A DNA stretch of 64,000 nt, from contig JADKGB010000003.1 of the NCBI GenBank assembly GCA_016717225.1, forward strand, positions 62,001 through 126,000. The letters are read 5' to 3'. This document shows positions 1 to 8,870 of the stretch, in pieces. Position 1 is the stretch's first letter. The number at the start of each line of letters is the position of its first letter. The translations under genes and the position numbers were made by a program. Source of the stretch: Flavobacteriales bacterium. GTDB lineage: Bacteria; Bacteroidota; Bacteroidia; Flavobacteriales_F; PHOS-HE28. The notes below the pieces were generated by a model, which saw nothing but the letters and a program-made list of their open reading frames with translations, was not told the origin of the DNA and searched no databases.

Positions 1-1322
1 TGCGCTTGCTGATCATCTACCATGTTCGCCCCCTCTTGCACGACATGGGCAGTATCCAGTCCGTTCAACAACATCGCTTCAGCGAAACCATGTCGAAATA
101 TGAAAGCGCCATTCACCTCATCGGGAAGGTCGAACACATGCAGACGGCCTTTGGGGATAAATGATGGAACATCCAATACCGCCTTTTCTGTGATCATTGA
201 CGCTTGCCGCCACGGTTGAATGCCGCGGAACATCTGGATCGAACAAGCACAGATTACCACTCCAAGCGCCGACCAAACCCAACTTGACCGAACCGAGATC
301 AGCAAACCTTGCACAAGAGCGCAGGCCAAGAAGGCCGAAGGCATGTAGAGAAAGCGATCGCTCTCCGATGTTCGGGTACTTGCACCGGCGACAAAAGGCA
401 AGGCACAGGCGATAAGCCATAAGGCGACATAAAGCAGCAGAGGTGATGTTTCTGATCTGCGGCCTTTCAACGTGCGGAACAGGTGGAGGATCACTGCTGC
501 CATGGCCAGAAAAAGCGTGATGATCAACCTCGTCTGCTCAACCGTGTTGTGCCTCGGTGGAAGGAAGAAACGGGCGATCACCTTGGGGACGTTGAACAGA
601 TATGTGCTTGGACTGTGGGCCAAGAATCCGCCAGTATAGCTGTCTATCGCTGCAGGCAGCAGAGCGGAACGGCAGAGGAACCACGATGTGCCCACCACAA
701 CGAACATGGCTGCCATGGGAACCGTGGCTCGGCGATCCGGTGACGGTGTCCACAAGAGCAGGGGCAGCCATAATACGGGCAACAGCAGCGCTGATCCGTA
801 ACACAGCATGCCCGCCATAAAACACACGCCGACGAAGGCTATCCGTAAGGGTCGTGAACGGACCCCGATCGCAGCAAGCAAGCCCAACAGAACGAAAAAG
901 GTAGCCAAAGACGATTCGCGACCTACGATCCACACGATCGATTCCAGATGGAACGGGTAGACGAGAAAGATGGCTCCAGCGAACCATGAACCGGCAACGA
1001 TCCGCGAACCTGGTTCTGGAATACCCGAACGGAACAACCGAAAGACCAAAAAGGCATTGGTTCCGTGCAGGGCAATATTGAACGCGCGATGCCAACTCGG
1101 CGAAGGCCCATGAAGCCAATGACCAAGCCTCAAGGTCAACTCCGAAAGTGGTCTGAAAAATCCGTGTCGCCAAGCTTCGTTCGCCGGACCGGTTCTCCAA
1201 ATGGCCACATGATCATCGGATAAGAACGAGAGATCGAGCACCACACCGAACACGGCGAACGCAGCGAGCACGAACACCAGCCACGGCACCAGTGCGCGTA
1301 TCTGACCTAACCCAACACTCAT
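1..1322 (-). CDS. Polytopic membrane glycosyltransferase-like protein (TMTC/ArnT-like), 3' end cut by window edge
   Basis: Translating the reverse strand from the ATG at 1322 gives one open frame of about 440 codons to the left edge with no stop, so the C-terminus is missing. The product begins MSVGLGQIRALVPWLVF and has many hydrophobic segments. An acidic FLSDDHVAIW motif follows the first membrane segment, as in GT-C enzymes that use lipid-linked sugar donors. A WIVGRESSLATFF stretch and a later ESDRFLYMPS stretch resemble the WxxGR and ERYLYxPS motifs of TMTC/DUF1736 O-mannosyltransferase-like proteins. It is divergent from dedA, with about 160 bases between the starts. The exact substrate cannot be told. 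The coding call is strong because a 1.3 kb frame stays open and has a membrane-protein composition; the family assignment is moderate. Confidence 0.8.
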   Translation of the reverse strand, partial: MSVGLGQIRALVPWLVFVLAAFAVFGVVLDLSFLSDDHVAIWRTGPANEAWRHGFFRPLSELTLRLGHWLHGPSPSWHRAFNIALHGTNAFLVFRLFRSGIPEPGSRIVAGSWFAGAIFLVYPFHLESIVWIVGRESSLATFFVLLGLLAAIGVRSRPLRIAFVGVCFMAGMLCYGSALLLPVLWLPLLLWTPSPDRRATVPMAAMFVVVGTSWFLCRSALLPAAIDSYTGGFLAHSPSTYLFNVPKVIARFFLPPRHNTVEQTRLIITLFLAMAAVILHLFRTLKGRRSETSPLLLYVALWLIACALPFVAGASTRTSESDRFLYMPSAFLACALVQGLLISVRSSWVWSALGVVICACSIQMFRGIQPWRQASMITEKAVLDVPSFIPKGRLHVFDLPDEVNGAFIFRHGFAEAMLLNGLDTAHVVQEGANMVDDQQA

Positions 1323-1458
1323 CGGGCAAAGGTGCGACCCAGGTGGGCACGGACCAAAAATTGCCCCAATACTTTTTGTAGGCACGGCCAGACTAGCAAG
1401 CGGCGACGGAGGGGATCGGTTAACGAATTTGGTAGTCTCTGCACTAGAGGCATCCGGC

Positions 1459-1466
1459 TACTTTCG
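1459..1466 (+). promoter_or_regulatory. Candidate Bacteroidota -7 promoter box (TACTTTCG) for dedA
   Basis: TACTTTCG fits the Bacteroidota -7 consensus TAnnTTTG with one mismatch and ends 18 bases before the dedA ATG. A TTTG at 1428-1431 could be the -33 element, but the 27-base spacing is longer than usual. Confidence 0.45.
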
Positions 1467-1484
1467 CCGCGAACAACCACCCAC

Positions 1485-2144
1485 ATGCAGACCCTGCTCG
1501 ACTTCTGGCACTTCATTACACACCTGAACGAAACGCTGCCCGCGTTCATTGATGCGCATGGCAATGCGGTATACATGCTCCTGTTCGCCATCATCTTCAT
1601 CGAGACCGGCCTTGTGGTGATGCCTTTTCTTCCTGGTGACTCATTGCTCTTTGTGGCAGGGTCCTTGGCGGCGATCGGTAGTTTGAACCTGGCTTTCCTT
1701 TTCGTCCTGCTCTTTGCCGCAGCGGTGCTTGGCGATAATCTGAACTACTGGGTTGGTCGCTTCTTCGGGCCACGGATCGTGAAATGGAAAACCTTCGGGC
1801 GGGACCTGGTGCAGCAGAAACACTTGGACAAGACGCACGGTTACTTCGAGAAGTACGGCGTTAAGACCATCATCATCGCGCGCTTCGTGCCGATCGTGCG
1901 CACCATCACACCGTTCGTTGCGGGTGTTGGCGCCATGGACTACCGCAAGAAATTCCTGCCGTACGACATCCTCGGTGGGGCGTTGTGGATCGGGCTACTG
2001 CTATTGGCCGGCTTCGTATTTGGTCAGCACCCGTTCGTGAAAAAGCACTACGAGGCGGTGATCCTGGGTATCGTCTTCATCAGCGTTCTGCCGATGATCG
2101 TGGAATTCGTTCGCTTGAAGTTGGGCAATAGATCCCAAGCCTGA
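1485..2144 (+). CDS. DedA family membrane protein
   Basis: A 219-residue integral membrane protein of the DedA/SNARE-associated (VTT) family. Members act in the inner membrane in envelope homeostasis, and some are polyprenyl-phosphate or phospholipid scramblases. Family hallmarks are visible: FIETGLVVMPFLPGDSLLF near residue 40 (acidic residue plus FLPGDS), GDNLNYWVGRFFG near residue 86, and the basic ARFVPIVRTITPFVAG segment near residue 130. The frame is open further upstream, but the ATG at 1485 gives the normal family length and follows a promoter-like box; the extra N-terminal residues from 1332 have no membrane character. aroE follows 15 bases downstream, so the two may be cotranscribed. 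The physiological substrate is not evident. Confidence 0.93.
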   Translation: MQTLLDFWHFITHLNETLPAFIDAHGNAVYMLLFAIIFIETGLVVMPFLPGDSLLFVAGSLAAIGSLNLAFLFVLLFAAAVLGDNLNYWVGRFFGPRIVKWKTFGRDLVQQKHLDKTHGYFEKYGVKTIIIARFVPIVRTITPFVAGVGAMDYRKKFLPYDILGGALWIGLLLLAGFVFGQHPFVKKHYEAVILGIVFISVLPMIVEFVRLKLGNRSQA

Positions 2145-2159
2145 TCCGTTCTTGGCCCC

Positions 2160-2912
2160 GTGCAACGTTACGGATTGATCGGCAAGGCATTGGGGCATTC
2201 CTTCAGCAAGGAGTTCTTCACCGATAAGTTCAAACGTGAAGGGCTCGCGGACCATCGTTATGATCTCTTCGAGCTAGCCGACATCAGTGACTTTCCGCAG
2301 CTGGTCCAAGCTGATCCGGAACTCCGTGGGATGAACGTCACCCTTCCGTACAAGCAGAGCGTGATCCCTTATCTCACGTCGCTCGATCCGCTGGCAGCGG
2401 CCGTTGGAGCTGTGAACACCATCGCTATCCGGAATGGGGAATTGATAGGGCACAACACGGATGTGTTCGGTTTTCGTTCGCTCGTGGAACCGATCATCGG
2501 CTCGTTGCGCGATCCGGGTAGCGACGTTCGACCACGGGCTTTGGTGCTGGGCAGTGGTGGTGCAAGCCGTGCGGTGGCTTATGTGTTGCGTGAAGCCGGT
2601 ATCCGGTTCCGTATCGTGAGCCGTGACCGTTCTCGCGGCGAACTCACTTGGGACATGGTGGATCGCACGATCGTGAGCGTATGCAAATTGATCATCAATA
2701 CCACACCGATGGGCATGCACCCCAACGTGGAAGAAGCCCCACCCCTGCCGTACGAGGCGTTAACAACCAAGCATGTGCTCGTGGACCTGATCTACAACCC
2801 CGAGCGAACGCGCTTTTTGAAGCATGGTGAAGAAATGGGCACGCGTACGATCGGCGGACTGGCCATGCTGCATGCGCAGGCCGAAGAGGCTTGGCGGGTG
2901 TGGAAAGGGTGA
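2160..2912 (+). CDS. aroE: Shikimate dehydrogenase
   Basis: A 250-residue enzyme that reduces 3-dehydroshikimate to shikimate with NADPH in the cytoplasmic chorismate (aromatic amino acid) pathway. Substrate-binding SFS is at residues 14-16. The NVTLPYK motif carries the catalytic lysine at about K65, and GAVNTI and GHNTD supply Asn and Asp (D101) of the active site. The nucleotide-binding loop GSGGAS lies at 131-136, followed by NTTPMGM and the C-terminal GGLAMLHAQAEEAW helix. The start is GTG at 2160, which gives the usual YGLIGKALGHS beginning; no ATG lies nearby. It follows dedA closely and converges with a small gene whose stop is 18 bases away. Length is normal to slightly short for AroE. 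Confidence 0.97.
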   Translation: MQRYGLIGKALGHSFSKEFFTDKFKREGLADHRYDLFELADISDFPQLVQADPELRGMNVTLPYKQSVIPYLTSLDPLAAAVGAVNTIAIRNGELIGHNTDVFGFRSLVEPIIGSLRDPGSDVRPRALVLGSGGASRAVAYVLREAGIRFRIVSRDRSRGELTWDMVDRTIVSVCKLIINTTPMGMHPNVEEAPPLPYEALTTKHVLVDLIYNPERTRFLKHGEEMGTRTIGGLAMLHAQAEEAWRVWKG

Positions 2913-2930
2913 TCGAACGCTGGTTCCCGG

Positions 2931-3092
2931 CTACCGCAAATACGCCCGCACCGCCATCAGGATAACGCATCCCAAGAACATAAGTATGCTGATGCGATTG
3001 ATACCATGCATAAAACGCATGTTCACATTGGGGTCGCTCTTGCCGAAAAGCGTTGTTGGATTCAGGTAGTAGAGGATACGCTTGAGGAACAT
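2931..3092 (-). CDS. Small single-pass membrane protein, DUF6728-like
   Basis: A 53-residue protein beginning MFLKRILYYLNPTTLFG. It has a basic, aromatic N-terminal half and one hydrophobic segment near residues 33-50 (ISILMFLGCVILMAVRAYL). The MHGINRISILMF stretch resembles short DUF6728-type proteins conserved in Bacteroidota, from memory of that family. A longer frame begins at 3164, but its extra N-terminal residues are not membrane-like and the internal ATG gives the compact family form. It converges with aroE. Function is unknown. Confidence 0.65.
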   Translation of the reverse strand: MFLKRILYYLNPTTLFGKSDPNVNMRFMHGINRISILMFLGCVILMAVRAYLR

Positions 3093-3264
3093 GGGCGGGA
3101 AGTGGCTTTGTTCAGAACCACGAAGTAAACACACTGGCGGTTCGATCGTTCGGCAGCTGCTCAAAGAACGGCTATGTGATCGCCTTGGGTTCGTATTCCT
3201 TGAGATTCAGAATTTACCCGACGGTACTTGAAGAAGACAGCAGCTGATAGGCAACCGGCACGTG

Positions 3265-3272
3265 TATCTTTC
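3265..3272 (+). promoter_or_regulatory. Candidate -7 promoter box (TATCTTTC)
   Basis: TATCTTTC matches TAnnTTTG except at the last base and ends 24 bases before the ATG of the secreted protein at 3297. No convincing -33 element was seen. Confidence 0.3.
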
Positions 3273-3296
3273 GTCCACTGAGCAAACCACACGATC

Positions 3297-4202
3297 ATGA
3301 AGCAAGCTCTTACACTTTCAGTGTTGCTAATGCTGATCACCCCGACCGCTCTGGCGCAGTATGACACGCTTTGGGTTGGGCCGCCAGAATCGGCGAGCAC
3401 AGGATTGGTGAACACACCTTTTCCAACTGGCGCCGCCCAAGCCGCACGCACGCAATATTTGGTGCGCAGTCAGGATCTGGAACTAGCCGGTCTGTTGGAG
3501 AGCATAAGTGTTTTGGGCATCTGCTTTCAAGTAGTGGATGACGATATCACCAACCCCACATGCTTGCTGGACATTCATACACACATGAAGAATGAAACCA
3601 GCACCAGCTTGGCTGACTTCGTCCAAACAGGGCTTATGGAGACCAGCACCGACCCACAGATCAATCTGAACGAAGGGGTTCTCGGGATCGTGTTCGACAC
3701 TCCATGGCAATGGATAGGTCCGGGAATGAACGCCATCGTAGAGGTCAACTACGAGCGTGGTGCGGAGGTTGGTCTAAGTCCGCGGATCATTTTGGATCAG
3801 GACTTGGACTACGCTGCAACGTTCACGGGGCGCACTCAACAGAACATCATGGGCCATGACATCAACAGTTTCTACCCACCGGACGTGGAAACCGGCAGCG
3901 ACAACAGCCTTCCGGCGATGGGCTTGCTGGTGCAGTCGTTCGCATCGTCTATGCTGGAGCACGATGGGGCGGCTTCCTTGGGCCTGTTTCCAAATCCTTC
4001 CAACACAACGTTGAATATCCAGGCACCAACCGGGACGGGCTCATTCCGTGTATCCGATATGTGCGGGCGGATCGTCCGTCAAGAGTCGCTCTCTTCACCT
4101 GCGGGTCAAGTGGACATCAGTTGGCTGCCGAAGGGTTGTTACACCCTGAGTGCGTTGTTGGTGAACGGTGCCAGGGTATCTGGCATGTTCATTAAAGAGT
4201 AG
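3297..4202 (+). CDS. Secreted protein of unknown function with T9SS type A sorting domain
   Basis: A 301-residue protein with a classical signal peptide (MKQALTLSVLLMLITPTALAQ). A beta-rich central region of about 200 residues was not recognised. The C-terminal domain of about 75 residues begins SLGLFPNPSNTTLNIQAP, continues with VSDMCGRIV and ends MFIKE, the pattern of T9SS type A sorting domains. The protein should cross the outer membrane by T9SS and be released or anchored after the domain is cleaved. It stands alone between two leftward or unrelated genes. The function of the mature part is unknown. Confidence 0.85.
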   Translation: MKQALTLSVLLMLITPTALAQYDTLWVGPPESASTGLVNTPFPTGAAQAARTQYLVRSQDLELAGLLESISVLGICFQVVDDDITNPTCLLDIHTHMKNETSTSLADFVQTGLMETSTDPQINLNEGVLGIVFDTPWQWIGPGMNAIVEVNYERGAEVGLSPRIILDQDLDYAATFTGRTQQNIMGHDINSFYPPDVETGSDNSLPAMGLLVQSFASSMLEHDGAASLGLFPNPSNTTLNIQAPTGTGSFRVSDMCGRIVRQESLSSPAGQVDISWLPKGCYTLSALLVNGARVSGMFIKE

Positions 4203-4250
4203 CACTTCTTGAAAGCGAAAGGCCTGCGACGGCAATAGCTTCGCGGCCCG

Positions 4251-6293
4251 ATGCCCTTCGAACTTATCAGTGAATTCACGCCCACCGGCGACCAACCCGA
4301 GGCGATCAAGCAATTGGTGGAGGGCGCGCGCGAAGGCGTTCCCTACCAAACACTCCTGGGTGTTACAGGCAGCGGAAAAACGTTCACGATCGCCAACGTG
4401 ATCGCGCAACTGGATCGGCCTACCTTGATCCTGAGCCATAACAAGACGCTCGCAGCGCAGCTGTACGGCGAGTTCAAGCATTTCTTCCCGAACGATCGCG
4501 TGGAGTATTTCGTGAGCTACTACGACTACTATCAGCCAGAGGCGTACATCCCCACAAGCAACACGTACATCGAGAAAGACCTCTCGATCAACTCGGAGAT
4601 CGAAAAGCTGCGGCTCAGCGCGAGCAGTGCCTTGCTCAGTGGCAGGCGGAATGTGATCGTGGTGGCGAGCGTGAGTTGCATTTACGGCATTGGTAACCCG
4701 GCGGAGTTCCATAAAAGCGTGGTGCATGTGAAGAAGGGCCAGAAGATCAGCCGGAACAACTTGCTCCATTTATTGGTAAGCGCCTTGTACAGCCGAAAGG
4801 ACATCGAACCGGGGCGTGGCAATTTCCGGGTCCGCGGTGACGTGGTCGAAGTGAACCTGGCCTATGCCGATGAAGGGGTCCGCATCCACTTTTGGGGTGA
4901 CGAGATCGAGAAATTGGAACGCTTCGACATGGCAAGCTCAAAGACGCTGGAGACCATGGAAGGCACCACGATATACCCGGCCAACATCTTCGTGACCAGC
5001 CGAGACACCATGAACGCGGCTATCCATGCGATACAGGAGGACATGGTGAAGCAGGTGGCGTTCTTCAAGGAGATCGGCAAGCATCTGGAGGCGAAACGAC
5101 TTGAGGAACGTGTGCTCTACGATCTGGAGATGATGCGCGAACTCGGCTACTGCAGTGGCATCGAGAACTACAGCAGATACTTCGACCAGCGCCAGGTGGG
5201 CCAACGCCCCTTCTGCCTGCTGGATTATTTCCCCGAGGACTTCCTGATGGTGATCGACGAAAGCCACGTAACGGTGAGCCAGATATCGGCCATGTACGGC
5301 GGCGATCGATCACGCAAAAAGAACCTGGTTGAATATGGTTTCAGGTTGCCGAGCGCAATGGACAATCGTCCCTTGAAATTCGAGGAGTTCGATAGCATGA
5401 TCAGCCAGACCATTTTCGTGAGCGCCACCCCCGCGAACTTCGAATTGGAACGCAGTGAAGGCGTGGTCGTGGAACAGGTTGTGCGACCCACAGGTTTGCT
5501 GGACCCGCCCATCAGCGTGCGCCCAAGTGTGAACCAGATCGATGACCTGCTGTACGAGATCCGCGAGCGCAGCAAAAAACAAGAGCGCGTGCTGGTAACC
5601 ACACTCACCAAGCGCATGGCCGAAGAACTCAACGAGTTCATGGGCAAGAACGGGGTGAAGTGCAAATACATCCACAGCGACGTGGAGACCTTGGATCGCA
5701 TCGAGATCCTGCGGCAGTTGCGGCTGGGCATGTTCGACGTGCTCATCGGGGTGAACCTGCTGCGGGAAGGATTGGATCTGCCGGAAGTCTCGCTAGTGGC
5801 GGTATTGGATGCGGACAAGGAAGGCTTCCTGCGGAGCGCTCGCTCGCTCACCCAAACGGCAGGGCGTGCCGCTCGTAACGTGAACGGGCAAGTGATCTTT
5901 TACGCCGACAAGATCACGGACAGTATGCAGCGCACCATGGACGACACCGAGCGCAGACGCGATAAACAGGTCGCCTACAACACAGCCAATGGGATCACCC
6001 CTACCCAGATCAAGCGCGAGCGTTCGGATGTCATGAACCAAACGAGCGTGTTGGACCGCTACAACGAAGGCCGGACAAAGGCCTATGTGGAGCCGGAAGA
6101 ACGCAGTTTGGCAGCGGATCCGGTGATGAAATACATGAGCGTTGAGCAGCTTGAGAAGAACGCCAGCCTGCTGGAAGCACAGATGAAAAAGGCGGCCAAA
6201 GAACTGGACTTCATCGGTGCGGCGCAATTGCGAGATGAGTTGTTCGCCATGCGCCGGCTCATCGACGAAAGGACAGTGGTGAAGGAGGCCTGA
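4251..6293 (+). CDS. uvrB: Excinuclease ABC subunit B
   Basis: A 680-residue UvrB, the damage-verifying helicase-like subunit of UvrABC nucleotide excision repair. It starts MPFELISEFTPTGDQPEAI. The Walker A motif GVTGSGKT is at residues 37-44, and the beta-hairpin signature YYDYYQPEAYIP is near residue 92. The DEAD-like motif is IDESHVT, and helicase motifs V and VI read GVNLLREGLDLPEVSL and QTAGRAARN. The C-terminal UVR domain (EQLEKNASLLEAQMKKAAKELDF) binds UvrC. Length matches the family and no frame problem is visible. It is probably its own transcription unit; a weak terminator-like hairpin follows. Confidence 0.99.
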   Translation: MPFELISEFTPTGDQPEAIKQLVEGAREGVPYQTLLGVTGSGKTFTIANVIAQLDRPTLILSHNKTLAAQLYGEFKHFFPNDRVEYFVSYYDYYQPEAYIPTSNTYIEKDLSINSEIEKLRLSASSALLSGRRNVIVVASVSCIYGIGNPAEFHKSVVHVKKGQKISRNNLLHLLVSALYSRKDIEPGRGNFRVRGDVVEVNLAYADEGVRIHFWGDEIEKLERFDMASSKTLETMEGTTIYPANIFVTSRDTMNAAIHAIQEDMVKQVAFFKEIGKHLEAKRLEERVLYDLEMMRELGYCSGIENYSRYFDQRQVGQRPFCLLDYFPEDFLMVIDESHVTVSQISAMYGGDRSRKKNLVEYGFRLPSAMDNRPLKFEEFDSMISQTIFVSATPANFELERSEGVVVEQVVRPTGLLDPPISVRPSVNQIDDLLYEIRERSKKQERVLVTTLTKRMAEELNEFMGKNGVKCKYIHSDVETLDRIEILRQLRLGMFDVLIGVNLLREGLDLPEVSLVAVLDADKEGFLRSARSLTQTAGRAARNVNGQVIFYADKITDSMQRTMDDTERRRDKQVAYNTANGITPTQIKRERSDVMNQTSVLDRYNEGRTKAYVEPEERSLAADPVMKYMSVEQLEKNASLLEAQMKKAAKELDFIGAAQLRDELFAMRRLIDERTVVKEA

Positions 6294-6346
6294 TGGCCGT
6301 TTCCAGCCGCGCGCAGGGACAATGTATTTTCACGGCGTCAAGGCGA

Positions 6347-6380
6347 GGACCGTTCGAGCGGTCGTTTCGTCCTTTTTTTT
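6347..6380 (+). terminator. Possible weak terminator after uvrB
   Basis: A 5-bp stem GACCG / CGGTC with a 6-base loop lies at 6348-6363 and is followed, after ten bases, by a run of eight T at 6373-6380. The distance from stem to T-run makes this a weak call. Confidence 0.35.
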
Positions 6381-6406
6381 CGTCAAAGCGTTCAGAACCA
6401 ACGTTC

Positions 6407-8650
6407 ATGAAAAGAGCATTACCCCTCTTCGTACTTCTCACGGGCCTTTGCTGTCCGTCTTTCACGCAAGCACAACTCGCCTTCGGTGGCCAGCCTTATG
6501 GCGTTCGCGCCAGCCGCTTGGGCATGCCGGATGCACCTGAACTGCGGTTGCCCGATGTGGATGTTGCAGCCTTGGAAGCAGAGGATGCCGCCCGAACCGC
6601 AGCAGGTTACAAGGGCGTGTACCGCTTCGGGTATATGCACTCCGTTCAATTGGATTCGCAGAACCACGGTGTTTGGCACACCATGCCCAACGGCGATCGT
6701 GTTTGGCGAGTGGCATTGTTCTGTCCCGGAGCAAAAGGAATCGGCGTGATCTTCAGTGATTATGTGGTTCCTGAAGGTGCCCATGTATTCCTGTACAACC
6801 ACCAAGGCGATCGCTTGGGAGGGTTCACTGCCCAGAGCAACCCCGGACATCAGGTGCTGGGTGTGCAGCCCGTAAAGGGTGATCACTTGACGATCGAATA
6901 TGTTGAACCTGCGAATGTGGCGGGCCAAGGTTCACTCACCATTGGTACGGTCACGCACGTTTATCGCTCGCCAGGTATGGGCTTTGACCGTGACCTTGGG
7001 GACAGCGGCGCTTGTAACGTGAATACTATTTGTCCAAGTGGCGATGATTGGCGCCCTGAGATCCGCTCTGTAGCGCTTGTATTGGCCGGTGGTGGCTCAT
7101 GCACGGGCACCTTGGTGAACAACTGCGCCAACGACAGCATCCCTTATTTCCTCACTGCCAACCACTGTCTGGAAGGAGGCGCCACACCTGACACGTGGGT
7201 GTTCCGCTTCAACTGGGATAGCCCTGTGTGCGACCCAACCGAGAACGGGCCAACGGATATGACCGTGAGCGGTAGCACACAATTGGTGGCGAACCCCGGA
7301 AGCGATATGCTCTTCTTGCAACTCAACAGCCAGCCCCCTCCCGAATTCGATGTGACCTACAGCGGATGGGACGCGACCGGTGCCGTGCCCGACAGCGGAA
7401 CATGCATTCACCATCCACGAGGAGATATCAAGAAGATCAGCCACGACAACAACCCTCAAGCGCAGGCGAACGCCATTGATGTAGGCAGCGGCCCGGCCGA
7501 TTGCTGGCACGTGTTCAACTGGGACAGTGGCACCACCGAACCCGGCAGCAGTGGCAGTGCGCTTTGGAACCAGGACCATCGGATCATTGGGCAGCTTTAC
7601 GGTGGAGCGGCAACCTGCGATAACAATGTGGATGATTATTACGGGCGCTTCGATGTGAGCTACCCGTTCATTTCTGAATGGTTGGGCGACTGCGATACGC
7701 TGGATCTCTTGGACCCCGGATACACCGTTCCTGTGATCCAGAACGATGCCGCGATCACCAGCATCAGTAACGTTGGCGCCAACATCTGCGGCGATAGTGC
7801 TGTAGCACCGAATGTTACCTTGAAGAACAATGGCGCTGCGTTCATGCAAACCGTGTCGATCAGCTATTGGATAATCGGTGGTGCGAGCAACATCGTTCCT
7901 TGGGTCGGCAACCTGGCACCCAACCAGACAGTCAACGTCTCCCTTCCGGCGATCGCGATAAGCACAGGACCGCAGACTTTGGTGGTAGGCACGCTTCAAC
8001 CCAATGGACAGCTTGATGGCAACAGTGCTGACAACAACGACACGTTGGAATTCGTGGCGAACACGCCGGCCGAAGAAGTGATCCTTTCACTTTCACCCGA
8101 TGACTATGGCCAGGACATCACGTGGGAACTGTCCAACGATCAAGGTACGGTCTTGTACCAAGGAGGTCCATACGCCGACGGGGATACAACAACCATAGAA
8201 CGTGAATTCTGTCTTGGAGAGGACTGCTATGTTTTCACGATCAATGATGAATTCGGCGATGGGATCTGCTGCACTGAAGGCAACGGTCATTACACGATCG
8301 AAGGTGGGTTCACCACGTATGTGGAGAGCGATGGCGATTACGGCTTTGGTGAAACACAGGAATTTTGCATTGCTGGTGTTGGGGTCCCCGAACCAGCAGG
8401 ATCGATCGGATTCCAACTATGGCCTAACCCATCGAACGGAAACGTGAATATCCGTTTGAGCGGCGCGAATTCGGGAACGATCGCATGGACGCTGAGCGAC
8501 TTGGCAGGTCGTACGGTGAACTTCGGAACACTCAACGGAACAACTGTTGACCAAAGCATACGTCTCCCTGGATCGGCTGAAGGCAGTTACATCCTTCGTT
8601 TGAGGATCGGCGATCAACTCGTTGCGAAACCATTGCTACTAAAGAGATAA
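6407..8650 (+). CDS. Secreted trypsin-like (lysyl endopeptidase-type) serine protease with T9SS sorting domain
   Basis: A 747-residue secreted protease starting at the ATG that opens a signal peptide (MKRALPLFVLLTGLCCPSF); the frame reads further upstream to 6293 without support. A pro-region of about 190 residues precedes a chymotrypsin-fold domain with a complete triad: His253 in FLTANHC, Asp300 in GSDMLF and Ser382 in EPGSSGSALWNQDHR. Cysteine-rich surroundings and the IHHPRGDIKKIS stretch resemble Achromobacter-type lysyl endopeptidases. It continues with a CARDB-like beta domain (about 450-545), a domain with SPDDYGQDITWELS and GDGICC motifs (about 560-650), and a T9SS type A domain beginning FQLWPNPSNGNVNI. 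It is the first of a tandem pair, and a strong terminator follows. Lys specificity is inferred. Confidence 0.93.
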   Translation: MKRALPLFVLLTGLCCPSFTQAQLAFGGQPYGVRASRLGMPDAPELRLPDVDVAALEAEDAARTAAGYKGVYRFGYMHSVQLDSQNHGVWHTMPNGDRVWRVALFCPGAKGIGVIFSDYVVPEGAHVFLYNHQGDRLGGFTAQSNPGHQVLGVQPVKGDHLTIEYVEPANVAGQGSLTIGTVTHVYRSPGMGFDRDLGDSGACNVNTICPSGDDWRPEIRSVALVLAGGGSCTGTLVNNCANDSIPYFLTANHCLEGGATPDTWVFRFNWDSPVCDPTENGPTDMTVSGSTQLVANPGSDMLFLQLNSQPPPEFDVTYSGWDATGAVPDSGTCIHHPRGDIKKISHDNNPQAQANAIDVGSGPADCWHVFNWDSGTTEPGSSGSALWNQDHRIIGQLYGGAATCDNNVDDYYGRFDVSYPFISEWLGDCDTLDLLDPGYTVPVIQNDAAITSISNVGANICGDSAVAPNVTLKNNGAAFMQTVSISYWIIGGASNIVPWVGNLAPNQTVNVSLPAIAISTGPQTLVVGTLQPNGQLDGNSADNNDTLEFVANTPAEEVILSLSPDDYGQDITWELSNDQGTVLYQGGPYADGDTTTIEREFCLGEDCYVFTINDEFGDGICCTEGNGHYTIEGGFTTYVESDGDYGFGETQEFCIAGVGVPEPAGSIGFQLWPNPSNGNVNIRLSGANSGTIAWTLSDLAGRTVNFGTLNGTTVDQSIRLPGSAEGSYILRLRIGDQLVAKPLLLKR

Positions 8651-8670
8651 ACCATCCCATCCACCTTTCA

Positions 8671-8711
8671 GGAAGCCCGCCGGTTCAATTGCCTTGGCGG
8701 GCTTCCTCGTT
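8671..8711 (+). terminator. Rho-independent terminator after first protease gene
   Basis: A perfect 11-bp stem is formed by GGAAGCCCGCC at 8671-8681 and GGCGGGCTTCC at 8696-8706 with a 14-base loop, 20 bases after the protease stop. The downstream tract TCGTT is only partly T-rich. Confidence 0.75.
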
Positions 8712-8747
8712 CAACTGGATGCTGGCGTGTCTGTTAGTACTACTTCA

Positions 8748-8778
8748 TTGTCCTGAACGGTTCGCCCCGCTAAATTCG
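8748..8778 (+). promoter_or_regulatory. Candidate promoter for second protease
   Basis: TTG at 8748-8750 and TAAATTCG at 8771-8778 are separated by 20 bases, matching the -33 / -7 arrangement of Bacteroidota promoters with one mismatch in the -7 box. The ATG of the second protease lies 92 bases downstream, after a terminator, so a separate promoter is expected here. Confidence 0.5.
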
Positions 8779-8870
8779 GACCGGATTCAAAAATGAGCCT
8801 TCCACCCACGGCCTTGCGTCTTTGGAACAAGTAACCCAATTGCGCGTTCACTAATCGTCAACTTCTCAAG

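Noticed and set aside
118..1200. Several short reverse-strand reading frames (for example 538-1200) that could be taken as separate genes
   Set aside because: They are shadows of the continuous reverse-strand membrane-protein frame 1-1322, which has a consistent hydrophobic composition and GT-C-like motifs.
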